From: Acidobacteriota bacterium
GTDB taxonomy: Bacteria; Acidobacteriota; Thermoanaerobaculia; UBA5066
Direction of reading: 5' to 3'
Assembly (NCBI GenBank): GCA_008363385.1
Contig: RHKY01000001.1
Coordinates: 1-64,000 of the forward strand
Length of the DNA: 64,000 bases
Shown here: positions 8,090 to 15,684 of the stretch, piece by piece
Numbering within the stretch: position 1 is the stretch's first letter
How the letters are laid out: the number at the start of each line of letters is the position of its first letter
Notes under the pieces: model-generated
What the model was told of the DNA's origin: nothing
What the model saw: the letters and a program-made list of their open reading frames with translations, nothing else
Databases searched by the model: none
Program-made: the position numbers and the translations under genes

Positions 8090-10762
8090 TCAGCGCGCGG
8101 CTCCGACGCCGGCCACCAGGGCCAGGCCGGAGATCGTCTCCACCCCCGCGACGGCCAAGCGTCGCCCGTCGGGCGAGACGGCGAAGGTCTCCACCTCGCT
8201 CCCCGGCTCGAGCGAGAGGACGAGACGGCGCGTCGCCGAGGTGTCCCGCCCCGGCTCGAAGTCCTGCCGGAAGACCGCCTTCTCGCGCCGCTCGTTCAGG
8301 GCGAGGAAGGCGATCGAGCGGCCGTCGGGCCACCAGCGCGCCCGCCCGACGCCCGGCGAGGCGACGCGCTCGCCGCCCACGTCGACCTCGAACGGGACCG
8401 CCCTCCCGCCCTCCACCTCCGCCACCCGGATCGTGGCCGCCGCCGCTCGCGTCCAGGCCAGGTAGAGGACGTGGCGGCCGTCGGGCGAGACCTCCGGGAG
8501 GAGCGCTCGCCCGGCCACGATCCGGACGGCTTCCGAACCGTCGGCCGGGACGCGCCAGAGGCCCTCCCTGCCGGGGTCGCCGGAGGCGTAGACGACCGTC
8601 TTCCCGTCGGGAGTCGAGGTGCCGTTCTGCGCGTCGGTGCCGTCCTGAGTGAGGAGGCGGGGCCCCGAGCCGTCGAGCTCGGCCGTCCAGACCTCGAAGT
8701 GCCCCGTCCTCGACGAGCTGAAGAGGACGCGCCCCGTCGTCCCGAGGAACGCCGGGTCCCAGTCGTCGGCGCGGTGCCCCGTCAGGTTGCGCGTGGCGCC
8801 GGTCCCGAGCGTCAGGCCGAAGACCTCCCAGTCGCCGGAGCGCGCCGTCGCGAAGAGGAGCGTCCCGCCGTCCGGCGAGTAGACGGGCTGGCGGTCCGAG
8901 CCGTTCCCGCGGGTCAGCCACCGGAGGGGAGTCCCGGCTCCGGGGTCGGCGTCCGCCTCCCGGATCGTCCGGCGGGCGAGGAGCTCCTCGAGGACGAGCC
9001 GGCCGTCGCGGGCCACGTCGATCACGGCCGTCCAGGCCGGCAGCCAGAGGAGCGTCTCCGCCCGGCCCGAGCCGGGGCGCGCGCGCGTCAGGCGCGAGGC
9101 CCGGCCTGGGTTGACGACGAACGGTGTCGTCGACTCGGACTCGGCGTAGAGGAGCGCCTCGCCGTCCGGCGTGAAGACGGCCGAGGAGACGTGCCGCCCC
9201 GTCCCCGGGGGGACCGCCGGGACGAGGGTGCGCGCCCCGACGTCGAGGACGTAGACCGCCCCGGAGACCCCGCGGAGCGCGCTGGAGACGACGGCGAGCC
9301 GCTTGCCGTCCGGCGACCACCGAGGGTGGAGGAGCGAGGCGCCGGCGAGCGAGGCGACGACGCGCTCGTTCTCGCCGCCCGCGTCCGCGAGGCCGACGAG
9401 GGAGGTCCGCGAGGGGCCGTCGTCCCTCCAGCGGACGAAGGCGAGGTGGTGGCCGTCGGGAGACCAGTCGGCCGCGACGACGTCCTCGAGGAGACGGTGC
9501 GGCTCGCCGCCGATCGTGGCGACCCGGTGGAGCGACGACCCGTCGAGCCCGTTCCTCACGAAGAGGACCTGGGAGCCGTCCGGCGAGAAGCGGGGGAGGT
9601 CGTCGGGCCCCTCGGTCAGGGGCGCCTCGGTGCCGGCCGCGAGGTCCTTCAGCCAGACCCGGGACGTGCCGTCGCGCGTGGAGACGAAGGCGACGAGCTG
9701 GCCGGAAGGCGAGAAGGCGGGGGCGGCGTCGGCGCCCGAGTAGGTCAGCCGGTGGAGCTCGGGGCCGGCCGGGGGAGAGCGGCGGAGCAGGACCGCCGTC
9801 CCGAGGGCCCCGACGGCGAGGCCGGACAGGAGCGCCAGGGCGACGGCGACGGGGACCCGCGGGCGCCGCTGCGCCCCGGACCGGGGCCGCGACCCGAGGA
9901 CGACCGTGGCCGCCGAGTCCGGCTCGACCCGCTCGGAGAGGGCCCGCAGCTCGCGCGCCAGGTCCCGCGTGGCGACGTAGCGGTCGTCGGGGTCCTTCGA
10001 GAGGCACCGCTCGACCACCCAGGCGACCGGCTCGGGGACCCCCGGACGCGATCGCGAGAGCGGCGGGGGCTCCTCGTCCACGACGGCCAGCAACGTCTCG
10101 GCGAGCGACGGCCGTGCGAAGGCGGCCCGGCCCGTGAGCATCTCGTAGAGGAGGGCCCCGAGCGCGAACTGGTCCGAGCGCGCGTCGACGGCCTTCCCGC
10201 GCGCCTGCTCGGGCGACATGTACGCCGCCGTGCCGACCACGTGGCCCGACCGCGTCAGCCGGGCCTCGTCGCTCCCCTCGGGCGCGGAGACCGTCGCCAG
10301 GCCGAAGTCGACCAGCTTCGCCCGGCCGTCGCGCGTCACCATGACGTTGCCCGGCTTCAGGTCGCGGTGGACGATGCCGGCCTCGTGGGCGCTGGCCAGG
10401 CCGTCGGCCAGCTGCGCGGCCAGCGCGAGCGCCCGGCGGACGGGCAGGGGCCCCGCCGCGAGGGCCTCGTCGAGCGGCTGTCCGTCGACCAGCTCCATCA
10501 CGACGTACGGGTGCCCGTCGGCCTCGCCGACGTCGTGGATCGTCAGGATGGCCGGGTGCGAGAGGGCCGAGGCGGCCCGCGCCTCCCGGGAGAGCCGGGC
10601 GATCGACTCGCGGTCGAAGGCGCGGTCGGGGGAGAGGACCTTGACCGCCACCTCGCGCCCGAGCTTCGGGTCGAACGCCCGGTAGACCTCTCCCATCCCC
10701 CCGGCGCCGAGCGGGGCGCGGATCTCGTACGGGCCGAGGAGCTGGCCGGGAGAGAGCGGCAC
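8090..10762 (-). CDS. serine/threonine protein kinase with extracytoplasmic TolB/PD40-type propeller
   Basis: Membrane-anchored eukaryotic-like (Hanks-type) kinase of 890 residues. The kinase domain spans about 10-275: glycine loop GAGGMGEVY at 19-27, ATP-anchoring K41, catalytic loop HRDLKPGN with D133, DFG at 151-153, and MSPEQARG at 181-188 as the P+1 region. All key catalytic residues are present. A single transmembrane segment lies at about 302-325, and the rest is a long six- or seven-bladed propeller with repeated FSPDG, YSPDGG and TPDGK motifs typical of PD40/TolB repeats. This gives a cytoplasmic kinase and a periplasmic sensor-like or scaffold domain. The ATG at 10762 has a TACAAT box 13 bases upstream. 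It is followed on the same strand by aroC-side genes with no obvious operon partner; substrates are unknown. Confidence 0.93.
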   Translation of the reverse strand: MPLSPGQLLGPYEIRAPLGAGGMGEVYRAFDPKLGREVAVKVLSPDRAFDRESIARLSREARAASALSHPAILTIHDVGEADGHPYVVMELVDGQPLDEALAAGPLPVRRALALAAQLADGLASAHEAGIVHRDLKPGNVMVTRDGRAKLVDFGLATVSAPEGSDEARLTRSGHVVGTAAYMSPEQARGKAVDARSDQFALGALLYEMLTGRAAFARPSLAETLLAVVDEEPPPLSRSRPGVPEPVAWVVERCLSKDPDDRYVATRDLARELRALSERVEPDSAATVVLGSRPRSGAQRRPRVPVAVALALLSGLAVGALGTAVLLRRSPPAGPELHRLTYSGADAAPAFSPSGQLVAFVSTRDGTSRVWLKDLAAGTEAPLTEGPDDLPRFSPDGSQVLFVRNGLDGSSLHRVATIGGEPHRLLEDVVAADWSPDGHHLAFVRWRDDGPSRTSLVGLADAGGENERVVASLAGASLLHPRWSPDGKRLAVVSSALRGVSGAVYVLDVGARTLVPAVPPGTGRHVSSAVFTPDGEALLYAESESTTPFVVNPGRASRLTRARPGSGRAETLLWLPAWTAVIDVARDGRLVLEELLARRTIREADADPGAGTPLRWLTRGNGSDRQPVYSPDGGTLLFATARSGDWEVFGLTLGTGATRNLTGHRADDWDPAFLGTTGRVLFSSSRTGHFEVWTAELDGSGPRLLTQDGTDAQNGTSTPDGKTVVYASGDPGREGLWRVPADGSEAVRIVAGRALLPEVSPDGRHVLYLAWTRAAAATIRVAEVEGGRAVPFEVDVGGERVASPGVGRARWWPDGRSIAFLALNERREKAVFRQDFEPGRDTSATRRLVLSLEPGSEVETFAVSPDGRRLAVAGVETISGLALVAGVGAAR

Positions 10763-10775
10763 GGGCGTTCCCGCG

Positions 10776-10781
10776 ATTGTA
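10776..10781 (-). promoter_or_regulatory. candidate -10 box for the kinase gene
   Basis: TACAAT on the minus strand, 13 bases before the kinase ATG and inside the short gap to the amidohydrolase gene, suggesting that the kinase gene has its own promoter. No clear -35 element is visible. Confidence 0.35.
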
Positions 10782-10799
10782 GAGACCGCCCGCCGCGGT

Positions 10800-12461
10800 T
10801 CAGCGCGGCGGCTTCGCCTCGAAGACGACCTTCCCGCCGGCGACGGTCATCGCGACGGGGGCGGTCAGGATCCTCCGCGGGGCGGCCTTCTCGTGGGCGA
10901 AGAGGTCCTCGGCGAAGACGACGAGGTCGGCGAGCTTCCCCGGCTCGAGCGTCCCCTTCTCGCGCTCGGCCCCCTCGGCATACGCCGAGCCGCGCGTGTA
11001 GAGGTCGATCGCCTCGGCGAGCGTCAGCTTCTCCTCGGGCTTCCAGCCGCCCGCGGGCCCCCCTTCCGGGTACTCTCGCGTGACGGCCGCGTAGAGGCCG
11101 AGGCGCGGGTCGAGCGGCTCGACCGACCAGTCGGTCCCGAAGGCCACCGGGATCCCCTTGTCGAGGAAGGCGCGGAAGTTGTACGCGCCGGACAGGCGCG
11201 CCTTCCCGATCCGCTTCTCGGCCCAGCGCATGTCGTCGATCGTGTGCGAGGGCTGGATCGAGGCGACGACGCCGAGCCGCTTCCACCGGTCGAGGTCCGA
11301 GAGGCGGACCACCTGCGCGTGCTCGATCCGGAAGCGCCGGTCGTGCGCGCCGCGCGAGGCGACGAGCTTCTCCACCGCGTCGAGGACGAGGGCGTTGGCC
11401 CGGTCGCCGATGGCGTGGACGGCCAGCTGGATCCACGCCTCGTCGGCCGCGAGGACCATCCGTTCCAGCTCGGCGGGCTCGTAGAGGAGGAGCCCCCTCG
11501 TCTTCGGGTCGTCGGCGTACGGGTCGAAGAAGGCGGCGGTGCCCGCCCCCATCGAGCCGTCGAAGAGGACCTTCAGCGCCCCGACGCGGACCCACTCGTC
11601 GCCCAGGCCCGTCGCCACCCCGGCGCGAGCGAGGTCCGGGAGGAGCTCGGCGTTCCGCCAGACGTTCACGCGGGCGGTGAGCTCGCCCCGGGCCTTCAGC
11701 TCCTGGTAGACGCGCAGGGCGTCGGCGTCCGAGTTGTCCTGGACGGAGGTGACGCCGAGCGAGGCCGCGTGGGCGAGCGCGGCGCGGGCCGCCGCCAGGT
11801 TCTCCTCGTGCGTCCGCGCGGGGATCGCCTTCGACAGGAGCTCCATCGCGTTGTCGCGCAGGATCCCGGTCGGCTCCCCCTTGGCGTCGCGGTCGATCGT
11901 GCCGCCCGGCGGGTCGGGCGTCTCCCGCGTGATGCCGGCGAGCGCGAGCGCCCGGGAGTTCGCGACGCCGATGTGCCCGTCGACCCGCTGGACGAAGACC
12001 GGGTGGTCGCCCGCCACCGGGTCGATCGAGGCGCGGGACGGCAGGCGCTTGACCGGCCACGACTCGTGGTCCCACCGGCCGCCGAGGATCCAGGCCCCCT
12101 CGGGCTGCGTCCGGGCGTACTCCCCGATCCGCCGGGCCATGTCGGCCTCGTCCTTCGACGGGCGGAGGTCGAGCGAGAGGAGGCCGAAGCCGCCCCCCAG
12201 GAAGTGGACGTGGGCGTCGTTGAAGCCCGGGAGGACGAGCTTCCCGCCCAGGTCGACGACACGCGTCGCGGGGCCCTTCCAGGCGAGGGCCGCCTCGTTC
12301 GACCCGATCGCCAGGACGCGCCCGGAGGCGACGGCCAGCGCCTGCGCGCGCGGGAGGCCCTTCCCGGGCCAGACGTTCCCGTTCGTCAGGATCAGGTCGG
12401 CGAAGGGGGAGGGGGCGGGCGGTGCGGCGAGCGCGGCGAGGAGCATGGCGGTTCCCAGCAC
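10800..12461 (-). CDS. YtcJ-like amidohydrolase (exported)
   Basis: Metal-dependent hydrolase of the amidohydrolase family 3 / YtcJ type, about 553 residues, probably acting on an amide or cyclic amide; the real substrate is unknown. Evidence is the metal-ligand motif [11 protein letters not shown] near residues 76-86, [10 protein letters not shown] near 127-136, [15 protein letters not shown] in the middle, SIQPSH with a conserved histidine, and a late [22 protein letters not shown] block containing the conserved Asp. A short hydrophobic leader ([14 protein letters not shown]) suggests export. The start is either GTG at 12461 or ATG at 12446; GGGAACC before the ATG slightly favours the latter. 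The gene diverges from the GntR gene, with the GntR palindrome in the region between them. Confidence 0.92.
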   Translation of the reverse strand: MLGTAMLLAALAAPPAPSPFADLILTNGNVWPGKGLPRAQALAVASGRVLAIGSNEAALAWKGPATRVVDLGGKLVLPGFNDAHVHFLGGGFGLLSLDLRPSKDEADMARRIGEYARTQPEGAWILGGRWDHESWPVKRLPSRASIDPVAGDHPVFVQRVDGHIGVANSRALALAGITRETPDPPGGTIDRDAKGEPTGILRDNAMELLSKAIPARTHEENLAAARAALAHAASLGVTSVQDNSDADALRVYQELKARGELTARVNVWRNAELLPDLARAGVATGLGDEWVRVGALKVLFDGSMGAGTAAFFDPYADDPKTRGLLLYEPAELERMVLAADEAWIQLAVHAIGDRANALVLDAVEKLVASRGAHDRRFRIEHAQVVRLSDLDRWKRLGVVASIQPSHTIDDMRWAEKRIGKARLSGAYNFRAFLDKGIPVAFGTDWSVEPLDPRLGLYAAVTREYPEGGPAGGWKPEEKLTLAEAIDLYTRGSAYAEGAEREKGTLEPGKLADLVVFAEDLFAHEKAAPRRILTAPVAMTVAGGKVVFEAKPPR

Positions 12462-12542
12462 CCGGCCAGCCTATCAGCCGGCCCCTGTCGGCCAGCTCCG
12501 GGCCGTGGACCCTTGACGGCCGGGCCTTCCCGCCCCATATTC

Positions 12543-12570
12543 CTATTGTACTAGGCTGCTAGTACAATAG
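12543..12570. promoter_or_regulatory. perfect palindromic operator of the GntR/YtrA-type regulator
   Basis: Two perfect 12-bp arms, CTATTGTACTAG (12543-12554) and CTAGTACAATAG (12559-12570), separated by GCTG. TACAAT at 12563-12568, inside the right arm, is a good -10 candidate. The site ends 17 bases before the GntR ATG. YtrA-subfamily regulators are known to bind palindromes with TACTA/TAGTA half-sites, so autoregulation is likely, and the divergent amidohydrolase may also be affected. Confidence 0.8.
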
Positions 12571-12587
12571 AACATGAGGCGAGTCCC

Positions 12588-12983
12588 ATGCCCGACGCCG
12601 TCCCCTTCCGCCTCGACACCGCCTCCGGAGTACCGTTCTACCGGCAGGTCATCGACCAGGTGCTGCTCGCCGTGGCCGACGGGAGGCTCGCCCCGGGGAC
12701 GCAGCTCCCCACCGTCCGCCAGCTCGCCGTCGACCTGGAGGTGAACCTGAACACGGTGGCCAAGGCGTACCGGGAGATGGAGATCCGGGGGATCGTCGAG
12801 ACGCAGCAGGGGACCGGGACGTTCGTCTCCGCGCGGCCGAGCGCCGCCAGCGCGGCCGAGCGGAGGAAGGCGCTGGACCGGTTCGTCGACGAGCTGCTCG
12901 CCCGGGCCGGTTCGCAGGGGTTCACGCTGGAGGAGGTCGCCGACGCCCTGGCGGCGCGGCCGGCCGGCACGCGAAGGAGGTAG
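12588..12983 (+). CDS. GntR-family transcriptional regulator, YtrA subfamily
   Basis: DNA-binding regulator of 131 residues. The winged helix-turn-helix spans about 10-80 (PFYRQVIDQVLLAVADGRL, LPTVRQLAVDLEVNLNTVAKAYREME, GIVETQQGTGTFV), with only a short C-terminal helical tail and no large effector domain, which is the YtrA layout. The ATG at 12588 follows GAGGCGAG at a spacing of about five. A perfect 28-bp palindrome lies immediately upstream, fitting negative autoregulation. The gene ends three bases before the slipin gene, whose ribosome-binding site lies within the last codons here, so the two are translationally linked. Family members usually control ABC-transporter operons; here the only partner is an SPFH protein. 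Confidence 0.93.
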   Translation: MPDAVPFRLDTASGVPFYRQVIDQVLLAVADGRLAPGTQLPTVRQLAVDLEVNLNTVAKAYREMEIRGIVETQQGTGTFVSARPSAASAAERRKALDRFVDELLARAGSQGFTLEEVADALAARPAGTRRR

Positions 12984-12986
12984 GCC

Positions 12987-13994
12987 ATGGTCCCGATCAC
13001 GATCCCGACCCGGTCGTCGAAGAAGAAGGAGGCCGAGGAGAGCCAGAAGAGCCCCCTCGAGACCGCCTCCGAGAAGAAGGAGCGCAAGCGCGAGAAGTCC
13101 GCCGACGCCCGGCGCTACGTCTCGGAGATCGGGGTCCTGGCGGCCAACCTGAGCGTGGCGGCGGGGATCGCCGTCACGGCCCTCCTCCGGCACCCGGTCC
13201 CGTTCTTCCTCTCCCTCCTGGTCGGCGCCTACCTCCTCTTCGCCCTGAAGGTGGCCCGGCAGTGGGAGCGGGCGGTCGTCCTGCGCCTGGGGAAGTTCAC
13301 CGGCCTGAAGGGGCCCGGCCTCTTCGCAGTCATCCCGGTGGTGGACGTCGTCTCGCACCTGGTCGACCAGCGGCTGCGCGTCTCGGACGTGACGGCCGAG
13401 TCGGCGCTGACGCGCGACACCGTCCCCGTGAACGTGGACGCCATCGTCTTCTGGACGGTCTGGGACGCCCGGAAGTCTGTCCTGGAGGTCGCCGACTACT
13501 CCGACGCCGTCCTCTTCTCGGCGCAGACCGCCCTCCGGGAGGCGATCGGCAAGCACCAGCTGGCCGAGATGATCACGGAGCGCGACCAGCTCGGGAAGCA
13601 GCTGCAGGCGATCCTGGACGAGAAGACGAACACCTGGGGGATCACGGTGAACTCCGTCGAGATCCGGGACGTGAAGATCCCGCCCGACCTCGAGGACGCC
13701 ATGAGCCGGCAGGCCCAGGCCGAGCGGGAGCGCCAGGCCCGGATCATCCTCGGGACGGCCGAGACCGAGATCGCCAGCCGGTTCGTGACGGCGGGGACGG
13801 AGTACGAGGGCAAGCCGCTCGCGCTCCACCTTCGCGCGATGAACATGCTCTACGAGGCGATCAAGGAGAAGGGCTCGATGGTCATCGTCCCCTCCAGCGC
13901 GGTCGAGACGATGGGCCTGGGCGGCCTGTCCGGGATCACGGCGCTCTCGGGCCCCGCCGGGACGGCGCCGGCGGGCGGCAAGCCGGCCGTGTAG
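12987..13994 (+). CDS. SPFH/band 7 membrane protein (slipin/stomatin type)
   Basis: Membrane scaffold protein of 335 residues with an N-terminal charged cytoplasmic stretch, a hydrophobic region at about 45-88 (AANLSVAAGIAVTALL, PFFLSLLVGAYLLFAL) and an SPFH/band 7 domain at about 90-260 (WERAVVLRLGKF, GPGLFAVIPVVD, TRDTVPVNVDAIVFW, QTALREAIGKHQLAEMI). A helical region rich in Q/E/R follows (MSRQAQAERERQARI). The start has an excellent AAGGAGG site overlapping the GntR stop. Slipins organise membrane microdomains and commonly pair with an NfeD protease; no NfeD is present here. Expression is presumably under the palindrome at 12543-12570. A perfect hairpin follows the stop. Confidence 0.93.
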   Translation: MVPITIPTRSSKKKEAEESQKSPLETASEKKERKREKSADARRYVSEIGVLAANLSVAAGIAVTALLRHPVPFFLSLLVGAYLLFALKVARQWERAVVLRLGKFTGLKGPGLFAVIPVVDVVSHLVDQRLRVSDVTAESALTRDTVPVNVDAIVFWTVWDARKSVLEVADYSDAVLFSAQTALREAIGKHQLAEMITERDQLGKQLQAILDEKTNTWGITVNSVEIRDVKIPPDLEDAMSRQAQAERERQARIILGTAETEIASRFVTAGTEYEGKPLALHLRAMNMLYEAIKEKGSMVIVPSSAVETMGLGGLSGITALSGPAGTAPAGGKPAV

Positions 13995-14018
13995 CGGACC
14001 TTTCCCCCGGCGGACCTG

Positions 14019-14048
14019 GCGGCGGGCGGCCTTCCGGCCGCCCGCCGC
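14019..14048 (+). terminator. strong hairpin after the slipin gene
   Basis: Perfect 13-bp stem (arms 14019-14031 and 14036-14048) with a TTCC loop, 25 bases after the slipin stop. There is no following T tract, so it may stabilise or terminate transcripts with help from other factors. Confidence 0.5.
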
Positions 14049-14109
14049 GGCGTTGACCCGGCGGGGCGGCGGTGCTGGAATGACGTCCTGGGGGCTCGTC
14101 ACGGCACCG

Positions 14110-15663
14110 ATGTCCCGTCCCGCGCGCGGGCGCTTCGCCCCGCTCATCGCCGTCCTGTCGGGAGCGGCTCTCCTGCTCCCGGCCTGTCGCACGCGCGACG
14201 CATCCGATGGACAGACGCTGACCCTCTCGGTCCCGTACGAGGTCGGGCGCCTCGACCCGCACGCCCACGACCGGGCCGCGACGTTCGCGGTGGTCTCGCA
14301 CGTCTACGAGGCGCTCGTCTCGGCCGACGCGAACCTGGTGCTCTCCCCCGCGCTGGCCCGGCGGTGGGAGAACCCGGACCCGCTCACCTGGGTCTTCCAC
14401 CTCCGGCCCGAGGCGCGCTTCCACTCGGGCAAGCCGCTGACGGCCGCCGACGTCGTCTGGAGCATCGAGAGGCTCCGCTCCCGGCCCGACCTGGAGATGG
14501 CGTCGTACGTGCACGACGTCGAATCGGTCCGCTCGCTCGGAAGCGGCAGGATCGAGGTGAAGACGCGGGCGCCCACCGCGCTCCTCCTCCCCAAGCTCCG
14601 GTTCGTCCTGGTCGTCCCGGAGGGGTCCGACGGCGAGGGGCTCCGGCTGACCGCGGACGGGACGGGGCCCTGGAAGCTCGTCGAGTTCCGGCCCGGGGTC
14701 TCGGTGACGCTCGCGAGGAACGACGCCTACTGGGGAGAGAAGCCCGCGTTCGCCTCCGCCGTCCTCCGGCTCGGCCGCTCGTCCGCGCAGGCGAGGGAGG
14801 ACTTCCGGGACGGGACGAGCCGCCTATCGCAGTGCAACGTCCTCGGGCTCGAGGACGAGGCGGGGGCTCGGCCGGGCGCGACCGTCCGGAAGCGGACGAG
14901 CCTCTTCCTGAAGTACCTCGGCTTCGATTTGGACGCCTCCCGCGTCCCGGGCCCCGGCGAGCCGGCGAACCCGTTCCTCGACCCCAGGGTGAGGAAGGCG
15001 CTCCACCTCGCTCTCGACCGCTCGGCCCTCGTCTCGCGCCTGTCGTTCAGCGCCGTGCCGGCCTCCCAGCTCGTCCCGCCGTCCGTCTTCGGCCACGACC
15101 CGGACCTCCCGCCCGCGCTGCCGAGCCTGGCCACGGCCCGGCGCCTCCTCGCGGAGGCCGGTTACGGGGCGGGGCTCGCCGTCACCCTCCTGACCCGCAG
15201 GTTCCTCGAGGAGCCGGCCCGGGTGGCGGCCGAGGTCCTCGCCCCTGCCGGTTTCCGCGTCTCCGTGGAGGTCGTCGGGGACGAGGAGTTCTTCGACCGG
15301 CTACGCGGCGGGCGGGCCGGCTTCTACCTGACGCGGCGCGGCTGCGCGACCGGGGACTTCGGCCAGCTCCTCGAGAGCGCGGCTCACAGCCGGGACCCTC
15401 AGCGGCGCCTCGGCCTCTCGCAGGACGGGCGGTACTCGAACCCGGAGCTGGACCGGGAGATCGAGCTGAGCTCGAGGACGCTCGACATGCGCGAGCGGCG
15501 GGAGATGCTCCTCCGGCTCCAGCGCAGGCTGATGGAAGAGCTCGTCTTCGTCCCGGTCTACTTCGACGAGGACGTCTACCTCCTCGACGCGGGCCTCTCC
15601 TGGCAGCCGCGGGCCGACAGCTACGTCCTGGCGCAGGAGATCGCCCGGACGGACGCCGATTGA
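14110..15663 (+). CDS. ABC transporter solute-binding lipoprotein, family 5 (orphan)
   Basis: Predicted periplasmic lipoprotein of about 517 residues of the peptide/nickel-binding DppA/OppA family (SBP_bac_5). The signal MSRPARGRFAPLIAVLS ends in the lipobox LLPAC. Family signatures are VGRLDPHAHDRAATFAVVSHVYEALV, LAPALARRWE-like LSPALARRWENPDPLTWVFHLR, ARFHSGKPLTAADVVWS, and VRKALHLALDRSALV further on. The ATG at 14110 best fits the lipoprotein signal; upstream in-frame starts (14080 ATG, 14053 TTG) cannot be excluded and none has a strong ribosome-binding site. No permease or ATPase gene is nearby, so it either serves a distant transporter or acts as a sensor. A similar orphan lies at 59950-61488. 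Confidence 0.9.
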   Translation: MSRPARGRFAPLIAVLSGAALLLPACRTRDASDGQTLTLSVPYEVGRLDPHAHDRAATFAVVSHVYEALVSADANLVLSPALARRWENPDPLTWVFHLRPEARFHSGKPLTAADVVWSIERLRSRPDLEMASYVHDVESVRSLGSGRIEVKTRAPTALLLPKLRFVLVVPEGSDGEGLRLTADGTGPWKLVEFRPGVSVTLARNDAYWGEKPAFASAVLRLGRSSAQAREDFRDGTSRLSQCNVLGLEDEAGARPGATVRKRTSLFLKYLGFDLDASRVPGPGEPANPFLDPRVRKALHLALDRSALVSRLSFSAVPASQLVPPSVFGHDPDLPPALPSLATARRLLAEAGYGAGLAVTLLTRRFLEEPARVAAEVLAPAGFRVSVEVVGDEEFFDRLRGGRAGFYLTRRGCATGDFGQLLESAAHSRDPQRRLGLSQDGRYSNPELDREIELSSRTLDMRERREMLLRLQRRLMEELVFVPVYFDEDVYLLDAGLSWQPRADSYVLAQEIARTDAD

Positions 15664-15682
15664 CGGGGCGGCGGAGGCCCCG
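15664..15682. terminator. small hairpin between convergent genes
   Basis: Arms CGGGGC and GCCCCG around a seven-base loop fill the 21-bp gap between two convergent stop codons. It could act in both directions; it is short and lacks T tracts. Confidence 0.25.
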
Positions 15683-15684
15683 CC

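Noticed and set aside
6437-11083. Plus-strand open frame of 1548 codons
   Set aside because: Antisense to a secreted protein and the kinase gene, both of which have clear motifs; composition is typical of a shadow frame.
12543-14192. Minus-strand open frame opposite GntR and the slipin
   Set aside because: Both plus-strand genes have strong domain evidence and ribosome-binding sites.
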